From NCBI GenBank assembly GCA_910576335.1, contig CAJTIU010000016.1, forward strand, positions 43,517 through 107,516: a stretch of 64,000 nucleotides of DNA. Reading direction: 5' to 3'. Shown here one piece after another: positions 23,973-33,623 of the stretch (its first letter is position 1; each line of letters starts with the position of its first letter). The notes under the pieces are model-generated. The model had not been told where the DNA came from. It did no database searches and worked only from the letters and a program-made list of their open reading frames with translations. A program made the position numbers and the translations under genes. This DNA comes from Lachnospiraceae bacterium (GTDB lineage: Bacteria > Bacillota > Clostridia > Lachnospirales > Lachnospiraceae).

Positions 23973-26354
23973 ATGTCAATGTCAATGCTTACGGTATTAC
24001 AGCTTATAGGAATCACAGCGGCATATTTTGGCGTGACACTTTTGCTGCCATGGCTTTTTCTGCATAAGAGGCTTTCGGGCTTCGGCAGTGCGCCTGCAAG
24101 GTTTATGGCATATTTTTTAACCGGACATTTTTATATTATTAACCTGGTATACCTGCTGCAGCTTTTACATATTTCCTTTCGGATTACACTGATTCTGGGC
24201 ACGCTTGCTCCGTTTCTTCTGGTTGCCTGGAAAAGGTACAGGGACTCGCTGGGCCGTCAGACTGAAGAAAAGCTGTGGAGGCTATTGCTGATTCTGGGCG
24301 GTGAGATGGGTAGAAAGACACTGCTCCTTAAACTCGGAAGAAGTCTCAGACATTTTTCTGCTTCAGCCGGAAAAAAGTGCAGGGAATACCGGAAAAATCA
24401 CGGACTGGAGATCCTGCTGGTGTCTGGTCTTCTTGTGCTGCTTTTTTATATGTATGGAACTAACGCGGTCAATGTCTACGGCTATTGCGCTTCTGATATT
24501 GTACTTCACAATTACTGGATTAATGAAATGGGGAATGGAAATATCTTTGCAGACGGTGTCTATCCCTTTGGCCTTCATTGCCTGCTTTATTATCTGCATG
24601 CAGTGTTCGGGTTCCATATTTATGTGCTTCTCAGGCTCTTTTACCTTGTGCAGACGGTTGTGATCCATCTAGTGCTTCTGGCATTCCTGCGCAGTGTGTG
24701 CAAGTCGAAGTATGCCCCATATATCGGGATTTTTATCTATATTGTTTCAAATAGATTTTACGAATATACCTATATCAGGTATCATGCGACTCTTCCCCAG
24801 GAGTTTGGCATGGCCTTTATCCTGCCGGCGGCTTATTTTGCCTTTGCATTTCTGCAGGAGAAAGGGATAGCCCTGACTGCTGCAGATCATAAAGCTGATA
24901 CAGGTCATGTAGCAGATATAGGTCATGTAGCGGATACAGGTCATATAGCAGATATAGATCATGTGGCGGATACAGACTATGTGGCTGGTACAGAGGGTGA
25001 AGATGTTACGGAAAATACGGGGAGTGCAGGAAAAGGCCGGTGGAAGAAAGCAGTGGACAAGGCGAAAGCCACAGCCGGCAGAGTATTTCAGAGATTATGC
25101 AGGAGAGGGAACCTGGTATTATTTGCCATTAGTGTTTCCCTTACGCTTTCCGTGCATTTTTACGATACGATCATAGCCGGTCTGCTCTGTCTTGCGATTG
25201 GGGCAGGATTCTGCTTCCGTGTATTCCGGTGGAGGTATTTTAAGCGGATTGTGGCAGCGGGTATTGCGGGGATTCTGCTTGCTGTGCTTCCGATGGCGGC
25301 AGCATTTGTCACCGGAACGCCGATGCAGGCTTCCCTGAACTGGGGGCTGGCTCAATGGAAGTCCGGTTCACAGACGCAGAAGCCGGCAGATGACGGAAAC
25401 GCCGGGGAGAAGAAGGGGCAGATGGGTGTGAAGGAGGCCGTGCTGGACCGTCTTGACTACTATGTGTCAACGGATATGAAGACCGCAGAATTTATGCTGG
25501 GAAGTATCGCGGCTTTGTTTCTGCTCGGAATTTTCTGGTGCATCTTCCGGAGGGCGGATTATGGAGGCGTGCTGCTTTCATTTAGTATCTATATGGCGGT
25601 CATGGCAGTGCTTCAGGCATCGGCTGAACTTGGGCTTATGCAGCTTTTGGAGGTTTCCCGCTATTCTGTCTATATCGGGTACGGGATTCCGGTGGTATGG
25701 AGCCTCTGCGTGGACGGGGTGACGTATGTCCTGTTTAAATGGGAGAAGGCACGCAATGTCTGTTCTTTTGCAGCGCTTGCGGGGACCTGTGTTTTGACAG
25801 TCATGACGGGAACAAGAGCTCCTGTGTGCGTGAGCCCTTATGAGACGAATGAAGCGATAACTTGCCTGAGCAATATAGTACGGGAAAATAAAGAGGAAGC
25901 CTTTACCATCTGTTCTGCAAATGATGAGCGCCAGATGCTGGGAGATTATGACCTTGGCTATCACTATGAGGTCATCAAATTTCTGAAGGATATGCGTTCC
26001 TTTGACGAGGATACGAATATTACGATTCCTACATCCACAGTGTATTTTTTTATAGAAAAGATACCCTTGCTGTACCGGGATTATATTAATACGGAAAAGG
26101 CAGTGAAAAAGGTATCACTGGAGGGCGCGCGGCAGCCGGTGTCGGAGCAGCCGGGAATTCTGCCCTATATCGGGGATGACCGCTACGTTACCATGTCTCA
26201 TATGTATTACTGGGCGCAGAAGTTCAAAGAACTGTATCCGAATGAGATGGAAACCTACTATGAAACAGATCGTTTTGTCTGCTACCGTGTGAAACAGAAT
26301 GGATATAGCCTGTACAATTTTGCGATTGATTACGGATTTAATGGTGAGGAATAG
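23973..26354 (+). CDS. Polytopic membrane protein, GT-C-like, in the Pel-type operon
   Basis: 793 residues with a dozen or so predicted membrane helices and a C-terminal extracytoplasmic-type domain. The ATG at 23973 is chosen over 23931 because AAGGGGG lies just before it. The first large loop (CASDIVLHNYWINEMGNG) has the acidic and His residues expected in GT-C-fold lipid-dependent glycosyltransferases, but no family is firmly recognised. A run of five six-residue repeats, D(T/I)(G/D)(H/Y)(V/I)A, sits at residues 309-338 in a hydrophilic loop. The gene lies between PelE and the DUF2194-like gene, where other Gram-positive Pel clusters place accessory functions, so a role in export or modification of the polymer is likely. 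Confidence 0.6.
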   Translation: MSMSMLTVLQLIGITAAYFGVTLLLPWLFLHKRLSGFGSAPARFMAYFLTGHFYIINLVYLLQLLHISFRITLILGTLAPFLLVAWKRYRDSLGRQTEEKLWRLLLILGGEMGRKTLLLKLGRSLRHFSASAGKKCREYRKNHGLEILLVSGLLVLLFYMYGTNAVNVYGYCASDIVLHNYWINEMGNGNIFADGVYPFGLHCLLYYLHAVFGFHIYVLLRLFYLVQTVVIHLVLLAFLRSVCKSKYAPYIGIFIYIVSNRFYEYTYIRYHATLPQEFGMAFILPAAYFAFAFLQEKGIALTAADHKADTGHVADIGHVADTGHIADIDHVADTDYVAGTEGEDVTENTGSAGKGRWKKAVDKAKATAGRVFQRLCRRGNLVLFAISVSLTLSVHFYDTIIAGLLCLAIGAGFCFRVFRWRYFKRIVAAGIAGILLAVLPMAAAFVTGTPMQASLNWGLAQWKSGSQTQKPADDGNAGEKKGQMGVKEAVLDRLDYYVSTDMKTAEFMLGSIAALFLLGIFWCIFRRADYGGVLLSFSIYMAVMAVLQASAELGLMQLLEVSRYSVYIGYGIPVVWSLCVDGVTYVLFKWEKARNVCSFAALAGTCVLTVMTGTRAPVCVSPYETNEAITCLSNIVRENKEEAFTICSANDERQMLGDYDLGYHYEVIKFLKDMRSFDEDTNITIPTSTVYFFIEKIPLLYRDYINTEKAVKKVSLEGARQPVSEQPGILPYIGDDRYVTMSHMYYWAQKFKELYPNEMETYYETDRFVCYRVKQNGYSLYNFAIDYGFNGEE
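24897..24986 (+). repeat. Five 18-bp tandem repeats within the membrane protein gene
   Basis: Units GATAYAGGTCATRTAGCR start at 24897, 24915, 24933, 24951 and 24969 and are codon-aligned, encoding DTGHVA, DIGHVA, DTGHIA, DIDHVA and DTDYVA. The in-frame 18-bp period allows copy-number changes without frameshift. The His/Asp spacing could bind metal (inference). Confidence 0.85.
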
Positions 26355-26370
26355 ATGAGGAGAGGATGAC

Positions 26371-28254
26371 ATGATATCACGCCGGAATTTTTTCACAATC
26401 AGTACTTTGATGTTTGTAATTTTTTTCCTCTGTATGTTTATGAATAATCTGAAGGACAGATGGAATGAGTATGAGGCGAATCCGTTTATTACGGAGACAG
26501 CAGAGGGTTATCCTTCGAAGGTGAGCATGTATGTGCCGGATGGTATGAAGGAGGAAGAGTATACAGCAGAACAGAAAGCAGGCGGTACTGGGAAAGGAAG
26601 CCGGGAATCCTCCGGGCGTAACAGGGTAGTGTGTATCAGCTCAGGAGGGAAGAGCCTGGCAGAGACAGTCCGCGAATGGGTTTCTTATACGAAACGGGAT
26701 ATTTCTATTTATAAGAGCCTTTCTGCGTACAAGGAGGATCAGGAGCAGGCAGAGCTTCCAGAGATGCTGGTGCTGGATCCGGACTGTGTGAAATGGGGAA
26801 TGAAGGAAGAGACGGACTTTCTTATGCAATGTGTGGAGAAGGGGACACATCTTGTGTTTTCCAGTCTTCCGGATGTATCGGTTGTCAGACGAAATAAAGC
26901 AGTCAGAGAGCTTCTTGGCATACGCCGGATCTCTGCATCCGAGACTACGGTAGAGGGAATCCATCTGTACGGAGGTTTTTTACTGGGCGGAGAGGTGATC
27001 TATAAGGCAGAGGAGAAGGAGGAGGAAAAATATCAGGATATGGATCTTACCTTTCCATGGTATAGCCTGTCTTCGGGTACAAAGGTATATATGAAGGGAA
27101 TCCCGGCGGATGAGAGCGTGGAAAAGGAGGACTATCCGGTTGTGATCTGGCGGAAAAGCTTTGGCTCCGCCTATGTGTTTGCAGTGAACGGTGATTATAT
27201 GGAGGGAATTACAGGGCTTGGTCTTTTGGCCGCTATGTCGGCAGAGATGTATCCTTACGAGCTCTATCCGGTTGTGAATGCCCAGAACCTGGTTCTGGCA
27301 AATTATCCGGGCACAGCGGATGAGAACCGGGACGAGATGGAGAAGTATTATGCGCGTTCCATGAAGCTTTTAGATCAGGAGCTCGTCTGGCCTGATATTA
27401 CATCTGCGCTTCGGGATTATTCATTTGGAATTACATGCATGATGACCCCCCAGTATGATTATTCGGACCAGAATCTTCCGGATGCAGAGCAGTTCCAGTA
27501 TTATCTGAAGATCTTCCATGAGAGGTCGGCAGAGCCTGGATTGTCTGGGCTTAGCGTGTCAGATACCCCTGCCGGAAAGAAGATTTCCGAGGATGAGAGA
27601 TTTATGCAGGAGCATGTGCCTGATTACAGGTTTTCTTCATTTTATGCAGGAGACATGAAGGAGGCTGAGATGGAAGAGGTTTTGGAGGAGGAATTCCTGT
27701 CCTCAGTCAGAACAGTGGTTATGGATTACGATGAGAAGGATGTAAGCCTGATCAGATACTTGTCAGATTATATCACGGTCCAGCGCGCAGTTAGCGACGG
27801 GCTTAAGTATTCTTACAGGAGTGATTTCCGGGTACGGAGTGTGGAGACGGCGCTGGGATATCTGAACCTTTCCTGTGATATGGAGCGTGTGGCGTATCCT
27901 GAGGATGAGGAGGATGCATGGGATGAATGCCACAAACAATTTATCCGAAATGTGAATGTCTTCGGACAGAGTTTTGAGGGCTTTGACGGTGTAACGGCGA
28001 CGGGGAGCGACGCCCGTATCCGGAATTTGCTGGCGCTTAATTACACAGACAGCCGGGAGGGGGATACGATTTATCTGAAAATAGAAGGGGCAGAGGATAC
28101 GTCGTGGTTCTTATTCAGGAATTATGGAAATGAGATCAAAGAGGTTAAGGGCGGAGACTTCCGGGAGCTGGAAGAGGGCGTCTATCTGATTGAAGCAAGG
28201 AAAAGTGAGGTTGAGATCAGGCTGAAGCCAGGGGATGAGAGATTTTATTATTGA
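26371..28254 (+). CDS. Membrane-anchored extracytoplasmic DUF2194-like protein
   Basis: 627 residues. It has an N-terminal membrane anchor (residues ~8-25), then a large extracytoplasmic region that looks like DUF2194, a family found in Gram-positive Pel-type clusters at the place where PelA (hydrolase/deacetylase) sits in Pseudomonas. The segment FGITCMMTPQYDYSDQN may be part of the active region. A polymer-processing role (deacetylation or hydrolysis) is inferred from context; the NodB TFDDG and HxxxH motifs of classical deacetylases are not seen. GAGGAG precedes the ATG. Its stop lies 46 bp before the pelF start. Confidence 0.6.
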   Translation: MISRRNFFTISTLMFVIFFLCMFMNNLKDRWNEYEANPFITETAEGYPSKVSMYVPDGMKEEEYTAEQKAGGTGKGSRESSGRNRVVCISSGGKSLAETVREWVSYTKRDISIYKSLSAYKEDQEQAELPEMLVLDPDCVKWGMKEETDFLMQCVEKGTHLVFSSLPDVSVVRRNKAVRELLGIRRISASETTVEGIHLYGGFLLGGEVIYKAEEKEEEKYQDMDLTFPWYSLSSGTKVYMKGIPADESVEKEDYPVVIWRKSFGSAYVFAVNGDYMEGITGLGLLAAMSAEMYPYELYPVVNAQNLVLANYPGTADENRDEMEKYYARSMKLLDQELVWPDITSALRDYSFGITCMMTPQYDYSDQNLPDAEQFQYYLKIFHERSAEPGLSGLSVSDTPAGKKISEDERFMQEHVPDYRFSSFYAGDMKEAEMEEVLEEEFLSSVRTVVMDYDEKDVSLIRYLSDYITVQRAVSDGLKYSYRSDFRVRSVETALGYLNLSCDMERVAYPEDEEDAWDECHKQFIRNVNVFGQSFEGFDGVTATGSDARIRNLLALNYTDSREGDTIYLKIEGAEDTSWFLFRNYGNEIKEVKGGDFRELEEGVYLIEARKSEVEIRLKPGDERFYY

Positions 28255-28300
28255 GCCCCTAAGACAGCTGCCTGGCAGTTACTCTGGAAGGAGGAGGCAA

Positions 28301-29731
28301 GTGAAGGTCTGTATAGTAGTAGAAGGATGTTATCCATATGTGGCAGGAGGCGTATCCAGCTGGGTGCATGGAATGATACAGTCTTTTCCGAAACTGGAAT
28401 TTGTGATTCTGACGATTATCAGCAACCGTTCCATGAGCGGGAAGTTTACCTATGAGCTTCCAGAGAACGTTTCGGAGGTACATGAGCTGTACCTGGAGGA
28501 TGTTGACTGGAACCGGAAGGGATGGCGAGGCATAAAGCTGAATAAGAAAGAGCATCATGCGCTGCGCAGTCTTGTGAGAAACCGCCGTGTGGAGTGGGAG
28601 ACAGTGTTCCGCCTGTTCCAGGAGAAGTCAGTTTCCCTGGATAAGCTTCTGATGGGAGAGGATTTTTTAAATGTTGTAAGAGAATATTATGATCAGAATT
28701 ACAGCCAGCTTGTGTTCTCTGATTTTTTGTGGACCATGCGTTCCGTGTATCTGCCTTTGTTTTTTGCCCTGAAGATGAAGCTTCCCAGGGCAGATCTGTA
28801 TCACTGTGTTGCTACGGGATATGCCGGGGTGCTTGGCAGCATGGCAAAGGTTCTTTATGGAAGCCGGCTTCTGATCTCTGAGCATGGAATCTACACGAGG
28901 GAACGGGAGGAGGAACTCTTAAGAGCCGACTGGGTAAAGGGAGTGTATAAGAATATATGGATTGAGCAGTTTAAGAAAATGTCTCTGCTGGCTTATGACA
29001 AGGCAGATCTGGTTACCAGCCTGTATGAATACGCGCGGGAGCTTCAGATTGAGCTTGGCTGTCCGGTTCAGAAGACGATGGTAACACCCAATGGAGTTGC
29101 CACAGAGCGTCTCGCGGATATCCCTGGGAAGACAGAAGAAGACGAGGGCATGGTGAATATCGGCGCTGTCCTAAGGGTTACGCCCATTAAGGATGTGAAG
29201 ACGATGATCCAGGCATTTGCCTTTGCCAAGGAGAGGGAGCCGAGACTGAAGCTCTGGATTATGGGTCCCATGGATGAAGACGAAGGGTATGCCCGTGAGT
29301 GTTTCGAACAGGTGGAGGCACTGGGGGTCCAGGATGTTGTCTTTACCGGGAGGATTGATATCCGGGATTATCTTGGCAGAATGGATATGACGATTCTGAC
29401 CAGCTTAAGTGAAGGGCAGCCGCTGACCATCCTGGAGGGCTATGCTGCTCACAAGCCGGTAATCGCCACGGATGTGGGAAACTGCAGAGGACTAGTGTAC
29501 GGCGAAACGGATGATTTCGGCCCGGCAGGAATCATCACCCATATTATGAATGTGGAGGAGATTGCACAGGCTATGGTGGATCTGGCAAGAAATGAACCTA
29601 TGCGCCTTGCCATGGGAGAGAGCGGGTATAAAAGAGTGATGTTCCGGTATAAGATCCAGCACATGCGGGAGACTTACCGGAAGATCTATAAGGATTTTGC
29701 AGACAGCATGAAGATTGAATGGGAGGACTAG
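28301..29731 (+). CDS. pelF: PelF-type GT4 glycosyltransferase
   Basis: 476 residues, starting at GTG 28301. It begins VKVCIVVEGCYPYVAGGVSS, the hallmark PelF start, and GGAGGAGG lies at 28289-28296; the longer in-frame ATG at 28235 overlaps the previous gene. It is a GT-B fold enzyme with the retaining GT4 EX7E motif in SEGQPLTILEGYAA (about residues 370-380). PelF is the cytosolic polymerase of Pel, using UDP-GalNAc/GlcNAc, and works with the membrane protein PelG encoded 4 bp downstream. Confidence 0.9.
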   Translation: MKVCIVVEGCYPYVAGGVSSWVHGMIQSFPKLEFVILTIISNRSMSGKFTYELPENVSEVHELYLEDVDWNRKGWRGIKLNKKEHHALRSLVRNRRVEWETVFRLFQEKSVSLDKLLMGEDFLNVVREYYDQNYSQLVFSDFLWTMRSVYLPLFFALKMKLPRADLYHCVATGYAGVLGSMAKVLYGSRLLISEHGIYTREREEELLRADWVKGVYKNIWIEQFKKMSLLAYDKADLVTSLYEYARELQIELGCPVQKTMVTPNGVATERLADIPGKTEEDEGMVNIGAVLRVTPIKDVKTMIQAFAFAKEREPRLKLWIMGPMDEDEGYARECFEQVEALGVQDVVFTGRIDIRDYLGRMDMTILTSLSEGQPLTILEGYAAHKPVIATDVGNCRGLVYGETDDFGPAGIITHIMNVEEIAQAMVDLARNEPMRLAMGESGYKRVMFRYKIQHMRETYRKIYKDFADSMKIEWED

Positions 29732-29735
29732 ATTT

Positions 29736-31208
29736 ATGTCCGGGATAGGTGAAAAACTAAGTAAGATCTTTGAAAAAAGTACGGTTACAACGTATCTCAT
29801 TGGATTTGGATACAGCTCCATGTCCACGGTGACTCCTATGTTTGTAATTATTATAAATATTATACTGATGGGGCATTTTCTGAAGTTCAGCAGCCTCGGG
29901 GTAATTGAAAGGGAGCTGTTTTCCTGTACAGTGCTATATATCTTCATCTTTGCACTGCTTACATGTGCCCCGTTTAATTCTGTCCTGTCAAAATACATGT
30001 CAGACGTAATCTTTGAGGAACGCTATCAGGATATCAGGCCATGCTATTATCTGGGAATGCTGATGAATCTGTCCTTTAGCAGCCTTTTGGGGATTCCCTT
30101 CTGTCTGTGGGAGCATTTCGTAGGAAAGGTGGATGTGTTTTATGTGTTCACCGGATATTGCGGCTATATTGCGCTTGTGCTTGTATTTTATTCTATGGTG
30201 TATCTCTCGATTGCAAAGGATTATCAGAGAATCTCTCTGTTTTATTCCATTGGCATGGTGTGGTCGTTTTTCTTTTCGCTGTTCCTCCGGTATGTTATGA
30301 AGTGGGGAATCAGGGAAAGTATGCTGTTTGCGCTGATGACGGGCTTTTATCTGATTGCATTTCTGGAGATTGCCATTGTAAAACGGTATTTTACAAAGAA
30401 CAGCAACCGGTATCAGTCTGTACTCAGATATTTTAAGAAATACTGGCAGCTGGTGGTGGCAAACTTCTGCTATATCCTGGGGCTTTATATTCATAATTTT
30501 GTATTCTGGACCACGGATATGCGGATGGTGCTAGTGAAAACATTTGTGTGTAATCAGCCTTATGACATGGCAACCTGCCTTGCCATGTTTACCAATATCT
30601 CGGCAACTGTCATCTTTATTGCACGGGTCGAGATGTATTTTCATGATAAATATAAAAATTATTCAGAAGCTGTGATCGGCGGACGGGGGGCAGATATTGA
30701 CATTGCCAGGACAGAGATGTTCCGGCAGCTCTCCAGTGAGCTTATGAGCCTGGTGAGAGTGCAGTTCATTATCACATCAGTGGTGTATCTGATTTGTACC
30801 GCAATACTTTTAAGGCTTGGATTTTCGAATCTTACACTCAGGATTTATCCATGCCTGGTGGCAGGGTATTTTGTTGTATTTCTAATGTATTCGGAAATCA
30901 TATTCTTATATTACTTTAATGACCTGACAGGGGCTACGCTTACATCAGTAACCTTTTGTCTTGTAACATTCCTCGGCAGTATCCTGGCGTCCCGTCTGCC
31001 GGAGCTGTGGTACGGACTGGGGGTTGTGCTCGGCGCTTTTTCAGGCTTTACGGTTGCTTATTTCCGGCTGAGATATATGGAGAGAAGGCTGGATGTGCAT
31101 ATTTTCTGTGAGGGCTCAATCCTGAAGCCTGGAGCAGGCACGCAGCCGCCGGGAAAGGTTTACGATAGAATACAAAAAATTGGAAGCGAGGAGAGACAGG
31201 ATGGGTAG
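29736..31208 (+). CDS. pelG: PelG-type polysaccharide exporter
   Basis: 490 residues from the ATG at 29736 (GGGAGGAC at 29721-29728). It has about twelve membrane helices and is a member of the PelG branch of the MOP flippase superfamily (N-terminal FGYSSMSTVTPM and LSKYMSDVIFEERY segments are typical). It moves the nascent chain made by PelF across the membrane within the PelDEFG complex. It overlaps the next gene by 8 bp. Confidence 0.85.
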   Translation: MSGIGEKLSKIFEKSTVTTYLIGFGYSSMSTVTPMFVIIINIILMGHFLKFSSLGVIERELFSCTVLYIFIFALLTCAPFNSVLSKYMSDVIFEERYQDIRPCYYLGMLMNLSFSSLLGIPFCLWEHFVGKVDVFYVFTGYCGYIALVLVFYSMVYLSIAKDYQRISLFYSIGMVWSFFFSLFLRYVMKWGIRESMLFALMTGFYLIAFLEIAIVKRYFTKNSNRYQSVLRYFKKYWQLVVANFCYILGLYIHNFVFWTTDMRMVLVKTFVCNQPYDMATCLAMFTNISATVIFIARVEMYFHDKYKNYSEAVIGGRGADIDIARTEMFRQLSSELMSLVRVQFIITSVVYLICTAILLRLGFSNLTLRIYPCLVAGYFVVFLMYSEIIFLYYFNDLTGATLTSVTFCLVTFLGSILASRLPELWYGLGVVLGAFSGFTVAYFRLRYMERRLDVHIFCEGSILKPGAGTQPPGKVYDRIQKIGSEERQDG

Positions 31209-31614
31209 TTTGGTTGTAAAATTAGGGATTGCGGCTGCAGGGCTTGTGCTTATGGTGGTCAGCTTTCTGATGCACTCCTACAAGAAGATTACGGTCAATT
31301 ATACGGTGATCTGGGAGCTTTTGGGAATTGTGCTGATTCTAATAGGGTGTGTCCCTGTATTTTCAGAGTGGACAAAGCGCCTTGCATCCGGTACGGGGCT
31401 TGCGTTTGCCTGTGTGGGAGCGATCTTTTTGTTCGAAGAATTTAGAAACAGTGTTATGATTTCCCAGCTTCTGTTAAAGACGCGGGAGATGGCGATGCAG
31501 GTATCCATGCTGAATCAGGAAAACGAACGGCTGGTGAATGAGCTTGAAAGGATTTCCAGTATCGTGGAGGGCAGTGATGAAAAAGAAGAGAAAAAAGATA
31601 CTATTCGTAGTTAA
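31201..31614 (+). CDS. DUF2304-type small membrane protein
   Basis: 137 residues from the ATG at 31201 (GAGGAGAG before it). Three or four membrane helices are followed by a coiled-coil tail (residues ~95-125) with the heptad-rich LNQENERLVNELERIS. DUF2304 proteins commonly accompany lipid-linked glycosyltransferases and may stabilise or partner them. It overlaps the downstream GT4 start by 38 bp, implying translational coupling. Confidence 0.65.
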   Translation: MGSLVVKLGIAAAGLVLMVVSFLMHSYKKITVNYTVIWELLGIVLILIGCVPVFSEWTKRLASGTGLAFACVGAIFLFEEFRNSVMISQLLLKTREMAMQVSMLNQENERLVNELERISSIVEGSDEKEEKKDTIRS

Positions 31615-32803
31615 TACACTGGGACGCGCCGGTGCAGAAACAGCGCTTCTGGAGCTCCTGAGGCGGCTTGACGCGAGAGAATATCAACTATTTCTTTATG
31701 TTATTATGGGACAGGGAGAGATGATTGGAGAACTGCCGCCCCATGTAAAACTCCTGAACCAGAACTTTAGCAGCAGACCGGTTCTGTCCGGAAAGGGAAA
31801 GGGCGATATGGCAAAGGCAGTGCTCTTAGGCTTTATGAGAAATGGAGAATTTTCACGAAAGCTTCGGGGCATCTCCACGAATTTTGCGGAAATGAGGCAA
31901 AGCGGAAAGATCCAGACGGATAAGCTCTTGTGGAGAATGCTTTCAGACGGCGCGCAGCGTTTTCCGGTGACCTTTGACCTGGCAGCGGCATATCTAGAGG
32001 GAGCCTCTGCCTATTATGTGGCTGAGCATGTGCAGGCAAAGAGAAAATGTGCATTTATTCATATTGACTATGAGAGCGCAGGGTATACACGGAGGATGGA
32101 CCGGGGATGTTTTGGAAAATTCGACCGGATCTTTACCGTGTCAGATGAAGTGAAAACTCACTTCCTGAAGGTGTATCCTGAGTATAAGGCGAGGACAGAT
32201 ATTTTCCATAACCTGATTGACCAGGAAGGAATCCGCAGGCGTGCGGGGGAGCCGGGAGGCTTCCGTGATACTTATGAAGGGATGCGCCTTCTGACAGTGG
32301 GGAGGCTTACTTATCAGAAGGCGTATGATATTGCCATAGATGCAATGAAGCTTTTGAAAGATGCAGGCATTCAGGCCAGGTGGTATGTGCTTGGAGACGG
32401 GGACCAGCGGAGGATGCTGGAAAGGAAGATTGCCGCACTTGGGCTTTCAGAGGATTTTGTGCTTCTGGGGGCGGTTACGAATCCTTACCCCTATTATGCA
32501 CAGGCAGATCTGTATATCCATGCCACCAGGTTCGAGGGGAAAAGTATTGCTATCCAGGAAGCCCAGACCCTGGGGTGCGCGGTGATTGCCTCAGACTGCA
32601 ACGGGAACAGGGAGCAGATTGAGACAGGCCGGGATGGAATCCTGTGTGAGCTTAAGCCTGAAGCAATTGCGGACAGCATCAGTGAGCTCCTTGGAGATGA
32701 GAAAAAAAGAAAGAGACTTGGCATGGCAGCGGCACAAAAGGTAGTATTGCAGGAGGAAGAGCTTGGAAAGCTGTATGAACTCCTTGACAACGAATGGATA
32801 TAG
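31577..32803 (+). CDS. GT4 family glycosyltransferase
   Basis: 408 residues; the ATG at 31577 with GGAGGG six bases before is preferred over the upstream in-frame ATG at 31538. It is a GT-B fold, with a donor-binding C-terminal domain (VGRLTYQKAYDIAIDA) and the GT4 acidic motif in RFEGKSIAIQEAQTLG. It is a cytosolic retaining sugar transferase, probably adding a residue to the exopolysaccharide or a lipid-linked intermediate. It lies in the same transcription unit as pelG and the DUF2304 gene. Confidence 0.8.
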   Translation: MKKKRKKILFVVNTLGRAGAETALLELLRRLDAREYQLFLYVIMGQGEMIGELPPHVKLLNQNFSSRPVLSGKGKGDMAKAVLLGFMRNGEFSRKLRGISTNFAEMRQSGKIQTDKLLWRMLSDGAQRFPVTFDLAAAYLEGASAYYVAEHVQAKRKCAFIHIDYESAGYTRRMDRGCFGKFDRIFTVSDEVKTHFLKVYPEYKARTDIFHNLIDQEGIRRRAGEPGGFRDTYEGMRLLTVGRLTYQKAYDIAIDAMKLLKDAGIQARWYVLGDGDQRRMLERKIAALGLSEDFVLLGAVTNPYPYYAQADLYIHATRFEGKSIAIQEAQTLGCAVIASDCNGNREQIETGRDGILCELKPEAIADSISELLGDEKKRKRLGMAAAQKVVLQEEELGKLYELLDNEWI

Positions 32804-32843
32804 TACAGCCTTAATGCAATGCTGTACTATAGGAGGTACGGTG

Positions 32844-33623
32844 ATGAAGAAAAAGGATGTGTTAATTATTATACCTGCTTATAATGAGGGGAATAATATA
32901 CGCAGGACACTGAACCAGCTTGAGAATCTGGAGATGAAGGAAAATGCAGATATTCTTGTGATCAATGATGCTTCTACGGATTCCACAAACTGGATTGTAA
33001 AGGAGATGCACTATCCCATGATTTCCCAGCTATTTAACATGGGCTACGGGTGCGCGCTGCAGACTGGATATAAGTACGCAGTCCGCAGAGGCTATAAATA
33101 TGTGATCCAGATGGACGGGGACGGGCAGCATGATGTGTGTAATATACCTGTCATCTATGAGAAGCTTAAGGAAAAAGGACCGGACGGACAATGCCCGGAT
33201 ATTGTACTTGGTGCAAGATTTATGGAGGGGAGTGGGGATTTTCCGGTTTCCACGGCTAAAAAGATTGTCTATTCCATGTTCCGCTTCCTGATCCGCAGGA
33301 CTACGGGAAACCGGATTGCGGATCCAACCACCGGGCTGCAGGGGCTGAGCCGGAAGGCTTTCCTGTATTATTCAAAGTACAATCATTTTGATGATAAATA
33401 TCCGGATGCAAATATGATTATTCTGATGATGCTTGTAAAGTTCCGTGTGGTGGAGATCCCGGCGGTGATGCATACAAGACTGGAAGGAAAGAGTATGCAT
33501 TCAGGTCTTAAGCCCTTCTGGTATATGCTCCGGGTTATGTACAGTGTTCTGATAGTGTTATTCAGAGTGAAGGTTCTTAAGATGGATGCGGAGGTGGGAC
33601 TGCGCAGTGCGGACAAGATCTAG
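32844..33623 (+). CDS. GT2 glycosyltransferase, DPM1-like
   Basis: 259 residues from the ATG at 32844 (AGGAGGT at 32831). It has a short GT-A domain with IIIPAYNEGNNI, VINDASTDST and the DxD-type QMDGDGQHD, the pattern of dolichyl/undecaprenyl-phosphate sugar synthases, ending in a weak C-terminal hydrophobic segment. Such enzymes make polyprenyl-phosphate sugars used by GT-C enzymes, which would fit the polytopic protein at 23973 and the DUF2304 protein (inference). Confidence 0.8.
   Translation: MKKKDVLIIIPAYNEGNNIRRTLNQLENLEMKENADILVINDASTDSTNWIVKEMHYPMISQLFNMGYGCALQTGYKYAVRRGYKYVIQMDGDGQHDVCNIPVIYEKLKEKGPDGQCPDIVLGARFMEGSGDFPVSTAKKIVYSMFRFLIRRTTGNRIADPTTGLQGLSRKAFLYYSKYNHFDDKYPDANMIILMMLVKFRVVEIPAVMHTRLEGKSMHSGLKPFWYMLRVMYSVLIVLFRVKVLKMDAEVGLRSADKI

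Noticed and set aside
24747..24962. Minus-strand frame rich in IxYMTxI repeats
   Set aside because: It is the antisense reading of the 18-bp tandem repeat in the membrane protein gene.
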